This document shows positions 33,152 to 41,872 of a DNA stretch of 42,161 bases, piece by piece (the first letter of the stretch is position 1; the number at the start of each line of letters is the position of its first letter). The notes under the pieces are model-generated. The model was not told the DNA's origin and did not search any database. It saw nothing but the letters and a program-made list of their open reading frames with translations. The stretch spans positions 8,816,206-8,858,366 of the forward strand of contig NZ_KK037166.1 of the NCBI RefSeq assembly GCF_000568255.1, given 5' to 3'. The translations under genes and the position numbers were made by a program. The DNA comes from Kutzneria sp. 744 (GTDB lineage Bacteria > Actinomycetota > Actinomycetes > Mycobacteriales > Pseudonocardiaceae).

Positions 33152-33312
33152 CGTGCGCGGCTGACCGGATCTGGGAGGAAGTCGCGTACGTGGCCTACTA
33201 CCTGCACTGGACCTTCGAGTCGATCCTCGACCTGGAACACCCGGTGCGGGAGCGGATGATCAGCGAGATAGGCAAGATCCACACCCAGCTGTCGGATCAG
33301 AACGAGATGTAG
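33148..33312 (+). CDS. DUF6760-like small eCIS protein with apparent CTG start
   Basis: The 54-residue product reads ADRIWEEVAYVAYYLHWTFE, then SILDLEHPVRERMISEIGKI, matching the small DUF6760-type proteins that follow the tail assembly gene in actinobacterial eCIS clusters. The frame contains no ATG, GTG or TTG upstream of this conserved region; the first in-frame stop lies at 33130. CTG at 33148 overlaps the previous stop as CTGA, with GGGGGG two to four bases before, so CTG initiation or coupling by termination-reinitiation is likely. An internal GTG at 33190 would remove the conserved start. Role probably in tail assembly, by position. Confidence 0.75.
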   Translation: MTCAADRIWEEVAYVAYYLHWTFESILDLEHPVRERMISEIGKIHTQLSDQNEM

Positions 33313-33329
33313 GGGAAGGGGAGGGGCAG

Positions 33330-35306
33330 ATGCGCTGGCCGTTCCGCAAGCGGACCGCTGACGCCGACCCGGCAGTTGCCGAGTCGGTCACGGTGGAACG
33401 CCCGCAGGCGCGCGAGTGGACTGCGCTGCCCCCTCTTCCCGGCACCTTCGGCGCCAAGGCGCCGCTGGTGATCGGCCCCGCCCCGGTGCTGCCGCCGCTG
33501 CCCGGCCGGCGCGAGCCGCTGCCGACCAGCGAGCCGGTGCTGCGCGGTTCGGTGCAGGGCATCGCTTCCGTGATCAAGCCGGTGCAGTTCGACCGCGCCG
33601 CAACGGATGTCGTGCACCGGCCGCCGCGTCGCCGCGCAGTGGTGTTGCCGTCGGCCCCGGAGCCCGAGCCACTGACCTATGTGGACGAACAGCACGTCGA
33701 GGAGCCCCGCGAGGCCAGGGTTCCGCACCGGGCCCCGGCGTGGCTGCGCTACAGCCCGCCGCCCTGGGCGATGCCGCAGAACGAGGAGCCGGGCCTCCCG
33801 GACCTGCCGCTGCCGTTGCCCCTGCCGATCATGGACACGCCGGCCCCGCCGCCGCCCGCCCCGGTGGTGCGGCCGCGGCCGGAGCGGCGGGCCAACCTGG
33901 CGCAGAGCCGTCGTCTCGGGCTGGGCGCGCCGATTCCCCAGCAGCCGTCCGCTGAGGAAGAGCCGGCTCCTGAGGAGCCTGCCCCAGCCGTTGCCCTGCC
34001 CGTGTTGCCTGCGCTGCCGGTCGTCACCCCCGTCTCGCCGCCGCTCGCCGAAGAGCCGGCACCGCTGATTCACGAGTCGGTGCCGACCGATCTGGCCGCC
34101 TCGATGCGGCAGACCCACAACGTCGACGTGGCCGATGTGCCTGTCGTGCGCGGAAAGGCCGTGTCGGACGAGGCCCGATCCCGTGGCGCGCGGGCGTTCA
34201 CCCGCGGCGGCCAGGTGCATCTGCCCGACGAGGCCGGCCCGGTGACGTCCCCCAGGGCCCGTGGCCTCATCGCTCACGAGCTTGTGCACGCCGTCCAGCA
34301 GCGCACCCTCGGGTTGGGGCTGCCGTCGCCGTCGTCCGACCACGGCCAGGCCTTGGAGGCCGAAGCCGTTGCTGTCGAACACTTCTACGCCGGCGAGTCC
34401 TCCGCCACGCCCCCGCGGCCGCTGATCCACTCGCCGCGGGTCACGGTGCTGCCGGGCTACGCCGCCGAGTCGCACACCCAGCTCGACCCGATCTCGACCC
34501 CCGCCACCTCGACCTCCACCCCGTCGTCGTCGGAACACCAGCAGGTGATCGACGCCCGCGTGCGCGAGGAGGTCGACCGCGTGGCCACCGACACCGCTCG
34601 TCGCGTCGTGCAACAGGAATGGCAGAACCCGTCGCTCACCGCGGAACAACGCCGCGCCCTCGGCCTGCCCACCCAACAGCAACAGCAACAGACGCAACAA
34701 CAAACCCAGCAACAGCAACAACAGGACCAACCCGATCCGACCGCCGGCTACCTCGAAGCGGCGGTGTTGTCGCGGTTGCGACCCTCGGCCGCCCGGCACG
34801 CGCCACCGACCCCGCCGGGCACGACCCAGACAACCCAGACGCAGCAAGGACCGTTGTCGCAGACCACCGCGGCAACGGTTCAGCCGCAGTCGTCGCAGGG
34901 CACGGCCCAGGGCACTGCTCAGGGCACGCAGCAACAGCAGCAGGACCAGGAGCAGCCCGACCCGACCTCGGGCTACCTGGAGGCGGCGGTCCTCGGCCGG
35001 CTCAGCCGCAACGGACACCACCTGCATCGCGACACCCCGCACCACGACCAGCAGTCCCAGACGCCGCAAACCCAGGCCCAGAGCCAATCCCAAGGCTCCT
35101 CGTCGCCGACCGCCCAGCACGGCGCCGAGCACGCGGCGACCACCGGGGCCAGCACCACCGCCGCGCCGGCCCACCACCACGTCGACATCAACGATCTCGA
35201 CCTGGAGGAGCTGTCCGCCCGGCTCTACAGCCGCCTGCGCAGCCGGCTGCGCCTGGAGCTGCTGGTCGACCGGGAACGCGCCGGCCAGTTGACCGACTAC
35301 CGATAG
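33330..35306 (+). CDS. DUF4157 eCIS protein with Pro-rich and Gln-rich regions
   Basis: The 658-residue protein has a long Pro-rich, probably disordered N-terminal half. A DUF4157 domain follows (about 255-350, GARAFTRGGQVHLPDEAG, then IAHELVHAVQQ) with the HExxH motif His316-Glu317-His320 of zincin-like peptidases. The C-terminal 220 residues are Gln-rich linkers around two copies of DPTxGYLEAAVLxRL (about 469 and 544) and a last LEELSARLYSRLRSRLRLEL segment. DUF4157 is an accessory domain tied to eCIS and its toxins. Whether it cleaves proteins here or helps load cargo is unknown. The ATG follows GGGGAGGGG. Confidence 0.88.
   Translation: MRWPFRKRTADADPAVAESVTVERPQAREWTALPPLPGTFGAKAPLVIGPAPVLPPLPGRREPLPTSEPVLRGSVQGIASVIKPVQFDRAATDVVHRPPRRRAVVLPSAPEPEPLTYVDEQHVEEPREARVPHRAPAWLRYSPPPWAMPQNEEPGLPDLPLPLPLPIMDTPAPPPPAPVVRPRPERRANLAQSRRLGLGAPIPQQPSAEEEPAPEEPAPAVALPVLPALPVVTPVSPPLAEEPAPLIHESVPTDLAASMRQTHNVDVADVPVVRGKAVSDEARSRGARAFTRGGQVHLPDEAGPVTSPRARGLIAHELVHAVQQRTLGLGLPSPSSDHGQALEAEAVAVEHFYAGESSATPPRPLIHSPRVTVLPGYAAESHTQLDPISTPATSTSTPSSSEHQQVIDARVREEVDRVATDTARRVVQQEWQNPSLTAEQRRALGLPTQQQQQQTQQQTQQQQQQDQPDPTAGYLEAAVLSRLRPSAARHAPPTPPGTTQTTQTQQGPLSQTTAATVQPQSSQGTAQGTAQGTQQQQQDQEQPDPTSGYLEAAVLGRLSRNGHHLHRDTPHHDQQSQTPQTQAQSQSQGSSSPTAQHGAEHAATTGASTTAAPAHHHVDINDLDLEELSARLYSRLRSRLRLELLVDRERAGQLTDYR
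34672..34731 (+). repeat. CAA/CAG low-complexity repeat
   Basis: Consecutive CAA and CAG codons encode a Gln-rich linker in the DUF4157 protein. A second, shorter run lies near 34928-34956. Both directly precede copies of the DPTxGYLEAAVL motif. Confidence 0.8.
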
Positions 35307-35316
35307 GGGAGAAGTC

Positions 35317-35781
35317 ATGCCACTCAACGACCAGTCGGTCATCGGTCTCGCGAACCGGTTCACCGTCAAGGTGACGCCGGGCGACCACGACCTGGGCAGC
35401 TGGACCAAGGCCGAGGGCCTGGACGTCACCTGGGACGTGGCCGACTACCGGGCCGGCGACGGCGGCAACCAGCGCTGGTTCTTCCCGGGCAACACCAAGT
35501 ACAGCCACGTCCGGCTGTCCCGGGCCGCCTCGCAGGGCGACTCCGAGAAGGTCAAGGACTGGCTGAGCAAGACCTCCTTCCACAACCAGGCCAACCAGGA
35601 GATCCAGGTCACCCTCTACGACTCGTCGACCAAGAAGGTCCTGGACTGGCACCTGAAGAACGCCATGCCGGCCAAGTGGGCCATCGCCAACTTCGAGGCC
35701 GGCGGCAGCAACGTGGCCATCGAGACGCTGGAGCTGGTGCACGAGGGCTTCCTCGACGACGACGTCAGCTACGGGGGCTGA
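35317..35781 (+). CDS. eCIS tube-like protein (second)
   Basis: The 154-residue protein is in the T4 gp19-like tail tube family: ANRFTVKVTPGDHDLGSWTK, RWFFPGNTKYSHVRLSRAAS, then VTLYDSSTKKVLDWHLKNAM and the hallmark end IETLELVHEGFL. It is clearly related to the next gene and more distantly to the main tube protein at 32304. In Afp and PVC, extra tube paralogs form the layers between needle and spike. A GGGGAGAAG Shine-Dalgarno precedes the ATG. It starts 10 bases after the DUF4157 stop. Confidence 0.93.
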   Translation: MPLNDQSVIGLANRFTVKVTPGDHDLGSWTKAEGLDVTWDVADYRAGDGGNQRWFFPGNTKYSHVRLSRAASQGDSEKVKDWLSKTSFHNQANQEIQVTLYDSSTKKVLDWHLKNAMPAKWAIANFEAGGSNVAIETLELVHEGFLDDDVSYGG

Positions 35782-35786
35782 GCCGC

Positions 35787-36239
35787 ATGCCGATGAACGC
35801 GGCCGCGATGCTCGGCCTGGTCACCCGCTTCCACGTCACGGTCGACGGCGTCGACCTCGGCGGCTGGGCGCGATGCTCGGGCCTGAGCGTCGACTTCAAG
35901 CCCGAGGTCTGGTACGAGGGCGGCAACTACCAGCACCCGACCTACCTGCCCGGGCAGATCGAGTACCCGCCGATCACCTTGCAGCGGGCCATGAACGCGC
36001 AGGACACGCCGCGCGTGCAGGCGTGGCTCAGCGGCAAGGCGCAGAGCTGGGTGAACGCCGACTCCAGCGGCGGCGGGGGCACCGCGCAGATCACGCTGTT
36101 CGACTCCAAGGCGCAGAAGGTGGCCAGCTGGTCGCTGCGCAACGTCTACCCGAGCAAGTGGGACGGCCCCGAGCTGGACGCCCGAACCCTCGGCGTGGCC
36201 ATCGAAAGCCTGCAACTCGTGCATGAGGGGTTCCTATGA
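35787..36239 (+). CDS. eCIS tube-like protein (third)
   Basis: The 150-residue protein has the same fold signs: TRFHVTVDGVDLGGWARCSG, YEGGNYQHPTYLPGQIEYPP, QITLFDSKAQKVASWSLRNV and IESLQLVHEGFL. It probably forms the tube ring nearest the baseplate, paired with the preceding paralog. I chose the ATG at 35787; another at 35793 is possible. Its Shine-Dalgarno is weak (GGGGG), in line with coupling to the gene 5 bases before. The stop overlaps the next start (ATGA). Confidence 0.92.
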   Translation: MPMNAAAMLGLVTRFHVTVDGVDLGGWARCSGLSVDFKPEVWYEGGNYQHPTYLPGQIEYPPITLQRAMNAQDTPRVQAWLSGKAQSWVNADSSGGGGTAQITLFDSKAQKVASWSLRNVYPSKWDGPELDARTLGVAIESLQLVHEGFL

Positions 36240-37033
36240 CCGGGGCGTTGGGAGCGCTCGGCGGCGCCGCGGGCGCCGTCGACATGGCGGCCGGCGTCGC
36301 CATCGGCGCGGCGGCGCTGGCCGGCGCGCGCGTGCCGGCCATGCTGCGCTGCACCGACCCGGCCAACTTCGGCATCGTGCCGTTCGACTTCAACCCCAAG
36401 AAGATCGAGATGTCCCGGCAGGGCTCGTACGGCAACCGGTCCACGCCGACCGCGACCAACGGCAGCAGCAACGCCATGGTCACGCAGAACGTGCGCAACT
36501 CCGAGATCACCATCTCCGAGGTCAAGCTGGAGGGCCTGACCACCAAGATGCGCTGCGACACCCTGCTGGGCTGGATGGCCCCGGGCAGCGCGCTGAACCT
36601 GGTCGGCATGGTCGCCGCGCTGGCCGGCGCCAACCTCACCACCGAGCCGCCGGTGCTGACCTTCCAGTGGGGTCCGCCGATGATCGGCTTCATGTACAGC
36701 GTGCGGATGACCAACTGCAAGATCAGCTACGAGCGGTTCACCTCGGCCGGCATCCCGATCCGCGCCATGCTGAACCTGACCTTCCGCGAGGTGCCGAGCC
36801 TGCTCGGCAGCCTGCCGATGAACCCCACCTCGGGCGGCCAGCCGGGGCGGCGCACGCACACCGTCGGCCAGGGCGAGACCCTGCAGTCCATCGCCACCGC
36901 CAACTACGGCACGCCCGCGCTGTGGCGGCGGATCGCCGAGGTCAACGGCATCGACGACCCGACCCGCCTGCGCCCCGGCAGCACCATCTACCTGCCCAAC
37001 GGCGACGAGCTGACGGCCGGGAGCCCGCGATGA
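36236..37033 (+). CDS. eCIS tube-initiator protein with LysM domain
   Basis: The 265-residue protein begins with a Gly/Ala-rich stretch, then a tube-cap (CIS tube, Pvc7-like) domain: FGIVPFDFNPKKIEMSRQGS, EITISEVKLEGLTTKMRCDT and VLTFQWGPPMIGFMYSVRMT. A C-terminal LysM domain (about 207-258) reads HTVGQGETLQSIATANYGTP through LRPGSTIYLP. By analogy with gp53/gp54-type proteins it links tube and spike; the LysM-like module is structural in phage baseplates as well as peptidoglycan-binding. It is coupled to the genes on both sides (ATGA). Confidence 0.92.
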   Translation: MTGALGALGGAAGAVDMAAGVAIGAAALAGARVPAMLRCTDPANFGIVPFDFNPKKIEMSRQGSYGNRSTPTATNGSSNAMVTQNVRNSEITISEVKLEGLTTKMRCDTLLGWMAPGSALNLVGMVAALAGANLTTEPPVLTFQWGPPMIGFMYSVRMTNCKISYERFTSAGIPIRAMLNLTFREVPSLLGSLPMNPTSGGQPGRRTHTVGQGETLQSIATANYGTPALWRRIAEVNGIDDPTRLRPGSTIYLPNGDELTAGSPR

Positions 37034-38964
37034 TGCCCGGCGGCCTCAACGGCCAGGCCACCGCGATCGTCTGGCCCACGATCAAGATCGGTGCCGTGAT
37101 GGGGATGCCGTTGTCCCCCTTGGTGCAGAGCAAGCTGGTGCGTGCCGTCGTGGACACGCACCTGCACCTGCCGGACATGTTCGAGCTGACCTTCATCGAC
37201 GAGTCCGGCACCGTCACCGACGACGCGGGGCTGTCCATCGGCACCGCCGTGGAGATCCTCGCCGGCGACGCCACCAGCACCAGCACCACGTCGCTGCTCA
37301 AGGGCGAGGTCACGGCGATCGAGGCGATCTGCGCGGAATCCCTTATATACACCGTGATCCGCGGCTACGAGAAGGCGCACCGGCTCCAGCGGGCCCGGCG
37401 CACCCGGACCTTCCTCAACATGAAGGACTCCGACATCGCGCGGCAGGTGGCCAACCACGCCGGCCTCGACGTCGGCACGGTCGACGAGTCCAGCACCACC
37501 CACACGCATATCGCCCAGGTCGCCCAGACCGACTGGGACTTCCTGGTCGCGCGGGCCCGGGAGATCGGCTTCGAGACCGGCGTCGTGGGCGGGGAGTTCT
37601 TCTTCCGCAAGGCATCCGGCCAGCCCAGCGGCGGTGGCCTGCTCGACACGCTGGCCGCAGCGGTCGGCATCGGGGGTGGTCCGACCTTGACGTTCAAGGA
37701 CAACCTGATCACCTTCCTGCCCCGGATCTCCGCCGCCAACCTCACACCGGACGTGGAGGTCCGCGTGTGGGACGCCAAGTCGGCGCGGGTGGCCGTGGGC
37801 TCCGCGTCGGCCTCTACTGGCACCGCCACGATCGACGGCGAGGCGCCGGCCGACCTGGCCAACTCCTTCACCGACGGCTTGATGCCGCCCCTGCCGCATC
37901 TCCCGGCGCTGCCGCCGATCCCGGGCCTGCCCCGCATCGACTTCGGCTCTTCGCCGTCCAACACCGCCTACGTGGTCGTGGACCGTCCACTTGCGACCGG
38001 ATCGGACGCCGACTCGGCGGCCGAGGAGGCCGCGAAGGGCTTGGCCGACCACATCTCCAGCACGTTCGCCGAGGCCGAGGGAACCGCCGTCGGCGACCCG
38101 CGCATCCAGGCCGGGGTGAAGGTGACCGTGGCCAGCGTGCCCAAGCAGTTCGCCGGCAGCTGGACCGTCACCAACGCCAAGCACGTCTTCGACCCGTCGG
38201 AGAACGGCTACCACACCCGCTTCTACGTCAGCGGGCGGCAGGATCGGTCGCTGTTCAAGCTCGCTTCCGGCTCCGGGCAGGCACATTCGGGCATGTCCGG
38301 CCTGGTGTGCGGGGTCGTGACGAACTCGAAGGACCCGGACAGCAAGGGCAAGGTGAAGGTAGCGCTGCCGTGGCTGTCGCCCAACTACGAGTCCGACTGG
38401 GCCCGGGTCGTGCAGCTCGGGGCCGGCCGCCGCAGCGGGCTGGTGTTCGTGCCCGAGGTCGGCGACGAAGTGTTGCTGGGCTTCGAGTTCGGCGACCCGC
38501 GGCGGCCGTACGTGATCGGCGGGCTGACCAACGACAACTCCTCCTACGAGCCGCTGAGCTCCGCGGTCAACGGCTCCGGGGCGGTGGTCAAGCGGGGCAT
38601 CACCTCGCCGGCTGGCAACGGCTTGCAGTTGCAGGACGAGCTGCCGCCCGGGCCGCCCGGGGCCGCCCCGCCGACCACGTCGTCGATCACGCTCGGCACC
38701 GGCGACGGCAACCTGGGGCTGGCCATCGACCAGGTCGGCGGCACCGTGACGTTGACGTGCAAGCCGGCCCCGCCGGCCAGCCGCACCCCGGCCGGCACGC
38801 TGACCATCGACTGCTCCGGCGCCGGGAAGATCGAGATCAAGGCCGGCGCCGGCGGGCTCAAGCTCACCAGCGACGGGCAGCTGGAGCTGTCCGGCCAGGC
38901 CGGCGTGAAGATCTCCAGCCCGGCCCTGGTCGAGGTGTCGGGCCAGATGATCAAGCTGAACTGA
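37030..38964 (+). CDS. eCIS VgrG-like spike protein
   Basis: The 644-residue protein has a phage-late-control-D-like N-terminal domain (LHLPDMFELTFIDESGTVTD, KDSDIARQVANHAGLD, TDWDFLVARAREIGFE). A gp5-type OB fold follows at about 420-505 (GVVTNSKDPDSKGKVKVALP, then EVGDEVLLGFEFGDPRRPYV). The C-terminal part (KIEIKAGAGGLKLTSDGQLE) looks like the start of the spike beta-helix. It trimerises as the hub and needle spike capped by the PAAR protein. The start is the ATG at 37030 overlapping the previous stop; ATG 37033 is adjacent. Confidence 0.95.
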   Translation: MMPGGLNGQATAIVWPTIKIGAVMGMPLSPLVQSKLVRAVVDTHLHLPDMFELTFIDESGTVTDDAGLSIGTAVEILAGDATSTSTTSLLKGEVTAIEAICAESLIYTVIRGYEKAHRLQRARRTRTFLNMKDSDIARQVANHAGLDVGTVDESSTTHTHIAQVAQTDWDFLVARAREIGFETGVVGGEFFFRKASGQPSGGGLLDTLAAAVGIGGGPTLTFKDNLITFLPRISAANLTPDVEVRVWDAKSARVAVGSASASTGTATIDGEAPADLANSFTDGLMPPLPHLPALPPIPGLPRIDFGSSPSNTAYVVVDRPLATGSDADSAAEEAAKGLADHISSTFAEAEGTAVGDPRIQAGVKVTVASVPKQFAGSWTVTNAKHVFDPSENGYHTRFYVSGRQDRSLFKLASGSGQAHSGMSGLVCGVVTNSKDPDSKGKVKVALPWLSPNYESDWARVVQLGAGRRSGLVFVPEVGDEVLLGFEFGDPRRPYVIGGLTNDNSSYEPLSSAVNGSGAVVKRGITSPAGNGLQLQDELPPGPPGAAPPTTSSITLGTGDGNLGLAIDQVGGTVTLTCKPAPPASRTPAGTLTIDCSGAGKIEIKAGAGGLKLTSDGQLELSGQAGVKISSPALVEVSGQMIKLN

Positions 38965-38976
38965 GAAGAGGCAGTG

Positions 38977-39384
38977 GTGTCACAGGACTTCGTCGGCGCC
39001 GGGTGGGCGTTCCCGCTCAACGTGTCGCCGCGCGGCGGCATCGAGCTGGTCCGCCGCGAGGTGGAGCTGGAGCAGGCCATGCGGCTGATCCTGGCCACCT
39101 ATCCCGGCGAGCGGCCGATGCGGCCCGCGTTCGGCAGCCGGCTGCGGGACTTCGTGTTCCGGCCGGCCGACGCCGCCACCGCGGCCGAGCTGGCCGAGGA
39201 GGTCCGCAACGCGCTGCTGCGCTGGGAGGCCCGGGTCGACATCGAACTCGTCGACGTGCGGCCGGACCGCGACGACCGCAGCGTGCTGTACATCGACATC
39301 AGCTACCGCGTCAAGCACACCAACGACCGCCGCAACCTGGTGTTCCCGTTCTACACCATCCCCGAGGACGGGAGTGACTACTGA
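38977..39384 (+). CDS. eCIS baseplate wedge protein, gp25-like
   Basis: The 135-residue protein belongs to the gp25/GPW family: GWAFPLNVSPRGGIELVRRE, LEQAMRLILATYPGERPMRP, FGSRLRDFVFRPADAAT and a closing VLYIDISYRVKHTNDRRNLV. The EPR-like core (ERPMRP) needed for sheath initiation is in place. It forms the ring that nucleates the sheath at the baseplate. GTG at 38977 is five bases after AAGAGG; a GTG three bases earlier is less well spaced. Its stop overlaps the next ATG. Confidence 0.92.
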   Translation: MSQDFVGAGWAFPLNVSPRGGIELVRREVELEQAMRLILATYPGERPMRPAFGSRLRDFVFRPADAATAAELAEEVRNALLRWEARVDIELVDVRPDRDDRSVLYIDISYRVKHTNDRRNLVFPFYTIPEDGSDY

Positions 39385-41333
39385 TGGCGCTGCCGGTGCC
39401 CAACCTCGACGACCGCCGGTTCCAGGACCTGGTGGACGACGCCAAGCGCATGGTCATGCGCCGCTGTCCGGAGTGGACGGACCACAACGTGTCCGACCCC
39501 GGTGTGACGCTGATCGAGACCTTCGCGTACATGACCGACCAGCTGCTGTTCCGCCTCAACCAGGTGCCGGACCGGCTGTACGTCAAGTTCCTGGACATGA
39601 TCGGCCTGCGGCTGATTCCCGCCACCCCGGCCGAGGTCCCGGTCACCTTCTGGCTGTCGGCGCCCGCGATCACCTCGGTCGGCGTCGCCATGGGGACCAG
39701 CGTCGCGACGCCTCGCACCGACCTGGAGGAGTCGATCCTGTTCAGCACCCGGCGTGATCTCCAGATCGTGCCCTGCGCCCTGAGCCAGGTCGCCACCCAG
39801 TCCACTTCGGACGACTCCCCGGTCGATCGGACCGAGGAACTCAAGCTGGGCCGACACTTCGGGTCCTTCAGCCCCGCGCCTCAGGTGGATGACGTGCTGC
39901 TGGTCGGCCTCACTGATCCGGTGCCTTCGTGCGTCGTGCGGTTGGACTTCGACTGCCACGTCGAGGGTGTCGGTGTTCATCCCGATCAGCCGCCGCTGGT
40001 ATGGGAGGCGTGGACCGGCAACGGCTGGACCGAGTGCCTGGTCAGCAGCGACGGCACCGCCGCGTTGAACAAGGCCGGCGGTGTGCTCGTGCACGTGCCG
40101 GACACCCATGAGGCGTCGGTCCTGGTTGGACAGCGGGCAGGTTGGTTACGGGCTCGGGTGATCGCCGTTCCCGACGAGTTCCCGACCTACAGCGACTCTC
40201 CGGTGATCATGGGTCTGTCCGCCTCGACCGTAGGCGGCACCGTGGAGGCCATCCACGCCGAGATCGTCGACGTCGAGCTGCTGGGCATGACCGAAGGCGT
40301 TTCCGGGCAACAGTTCCGTGTGTCACGGGCCCCGCTGCTCGGCGGCGTCGCCACGCCTACCGTGGAGGTCAGCTCCGACGATGGCTGGCAGGAATGGCGT
40401 CCGGTCAGCGGTTTCGCCTGGAGCGGCGCTTCCGATCAGCACTACGTGCTCGACGAGGTCGCCGGCACCGTCACCTTCGGCCCCGCTGTTCGTGACGTCG
40501 ACGGCAGCGTCCGCCAGCACGGCGCCGTGCCTCCGGCCGGCGAGACCGTGCGGATTCGCCGCTACGCCACCGGCGGCGGCCGCCACGGAAACGTCGGCCG
40601 CGGCACCATCCGTACCCTGAAGTCGTCGATTCCTTTCGTGGACCGGGTGGAGAACCTCGACTTCGCCAAGGGCGGCGTGGACGCCGAGACCATCGACGAG
40701 GCCAAGGCCCGCGGGCCGATCCTGTTACGTACCAGGAGCCGTGCCGTCACCGCCGAGGACTATGAGGCCATCGTCCGGGAGATCGCCCCCGAGCTGGCCC
40801 GGGTCCGCTGCGTCACCGCCGGCGAGGACGACGTGCAGGCCGGGGCCGTTCGGGTGTTGGTCGTGCCGGCCGCGTCCGAGGACGGCGGGATCAAGCTGGG
40901 GGAGTTGGTACCCGAGGAAGCCATGCTCCGCCGGATCGCCGACCACCTCGACCAGGTGCGCCTCATCGGCACCCGTGTCCTGGTCGAGCCCCCGCGCTAC
41001 CGTGGCATCACCGTCGTCACTCGCCTGGTCGCTCGTCCCCGTACCGATGTTGCCCGCATCCGCACCGACGCCTTGGCTGCTCTGTACGCTTACTTGAATC
41101 CCATCAGCGGTGGTCCCGACGGCGCCGGCTGGCCCTTCGGCCGCCCCGTCGCCTCCGGTGAGATCTTCGGTCTGCTGCAACGGGTTCGCGGCGTCGACAT
41201 GGTCGAGGACGTGCGCCTGTTCGGGGCCAACCCCGTGACCGGCGTGCGTGAGGGGGAGAGCCAGCGCATCGAGCTCGACCCGTGCAGCCTCGCCTTTTCC
41301 TATGAGCACCAGGTGAGAGTGGAGCAGCACTGA
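39384..41333 (+). CDS. eCIS baseplate J-like assembly protein
   Basis: The 649-residue protein is a baseplate assembly protein of the J/gp6-like type. Recognisable parts are NLDDRRFQDLVDDAKRMVMR, WTDHNVSDPGVTLIETFAYM, LYVKFLDMIGLRLIPATPAE and the C-terminal RGPILLRTRSRAVTAEDYEA, AAVRCV-type strands and VVTRLVARPRTDVARIRTDA. It forms the wedge that spreads when the sheath contracts. It is coupled at both ends by TGATG junctions. Confidence 0.94.
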   Translation: MALPVPNLDDRRFQDLVDDAKRMVMRRCPEWTDHNVSDPGVTLIETFAYMTDQLLFRLNQVPDRLYVKFLDMIGLRLIPATPAEVPVTFWLSAPAITSVGVAMGTSVATPRTDLEESILFSTRRDLQIVPCALSQVATQSTSDDSPVDRTEELKLGRHFGSFSPAPQVDDVLLVGLTDPVPSCVVRLDFDCHVEGVGVHPDQPPLVWEAWTGNGWTECLVSSDGTAALNKAGGVLVHVPDTHEASVLVGQRAGWLRARVIAVPDEFPTYSDSPVIMGLSASTVGGTVEAIHAEIVDVELLGMTEGVSGQQFRVSRAPLLGGVATPTVEVSSDDGWQEWRPVSGFAWSGASDQHYVLDEVAGTVTFGPAVRDVDGSVRQHGAVPPAGETVRIRRYATGGGRHGNVGRGTIRTLKSSIPFVDRVENLDFAKGGVDAETIDEAKARGPILLRTRSRAVTAEDYEAIVREIAPELARVRCVTAGEDDVQAGAVRVLVVPAASEDGGIKLGELVPEEAMLRRIADHLDQVRLIGTRVLVEPPRYRGITVVTRLVARPRTDVARIRTDALAALYAYLNPISGGPDGAGWPFGRPVASGEIFGLLQRVRGVDMVEDVRLFGANPVTGVREGESQRIELDPCSLAFSYEHQVRVEQH

Positions 41334-41872
41334 TGCGTGGCACCGTGCCCGGGCTGCCGACCGCCGTTCCGCTGTCGGCGATGCTTCCCGGCATCTTCCA
41401 GGAAGACCCCTTCACCGTTCGTTTCGTCGCCGGCTTCGACGACGTCCTGGCCCCGGTTCTGTCCACTTTGGATAATCTGTCGTCCTATTTGGATCCGGCG
41501 TTGGCCCCCGAGGACTTCCTGGCCTGGCTGGCCGGGTGGGTCGGTCTGGAGCTGGACGAGAGCTGGCCCGTCGAGCGGCAGCGCGCCGCCATCGCCCAGG
41601 CCGCTCAGATGTATCGCATGCGTGGCACCGTGTCCGGGCTTCAGGACAATCTCGAGGTCCTCACCGGTGGCCGCGTCCGTGTCGCCGACAGCGGCGGCGT
41701 CGCCTGGTCCATGGCCCCCGGCGCCGAGTTCCCCGGCCAGGACCAGCCCCGCCTGGCCGTCCGGGTCTCCGTCGCCGACCCGTCGTCCGTGTCCGTCAGT
41801 GCCGTCGACGCCGTCGTGTCCGCCGCCAAGCCGGCGCACGTCGTGCACAGGGTGGAGGTGGTTGCGTCGTGA
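41333..41872 (+). CDS. eCIS tail protein I-like baseplate protein
   Basis: The 179-residue protein resembles phage tail protein I (gpI/Pvc12-like): LPGIFQEDPFTVRFVAGFDD, VLAPVLSTLDNLSSYLDPAL, PEDFLAWLAGWVGLELDESW and MYRMRGTVSGLQDNLEVLTG. It partners the J-like protein in the baseplate wedge and often links to tail fibres. No fibre gene is seen before the window ends. It starts at a TGATG junction and overlaps the next gene (GTGA). Confidence 0.92.
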   Translation: MRGTVPGLPTAVPLSAMLPGIFQEDPFTVRFVAGFDDVLAPVLSTLDNLSSYLDPALAPEDFLAWLAGWVGLELDESWPVERQRAAIAQAAQMYRMRGTVSGLQDNLEVLTGGRVRVADSGGVAWSMAPGAEFPGQDQPRLAVRVSVADPSSVSVSAVDAVVSAAKPAHVVHRVEVVAS

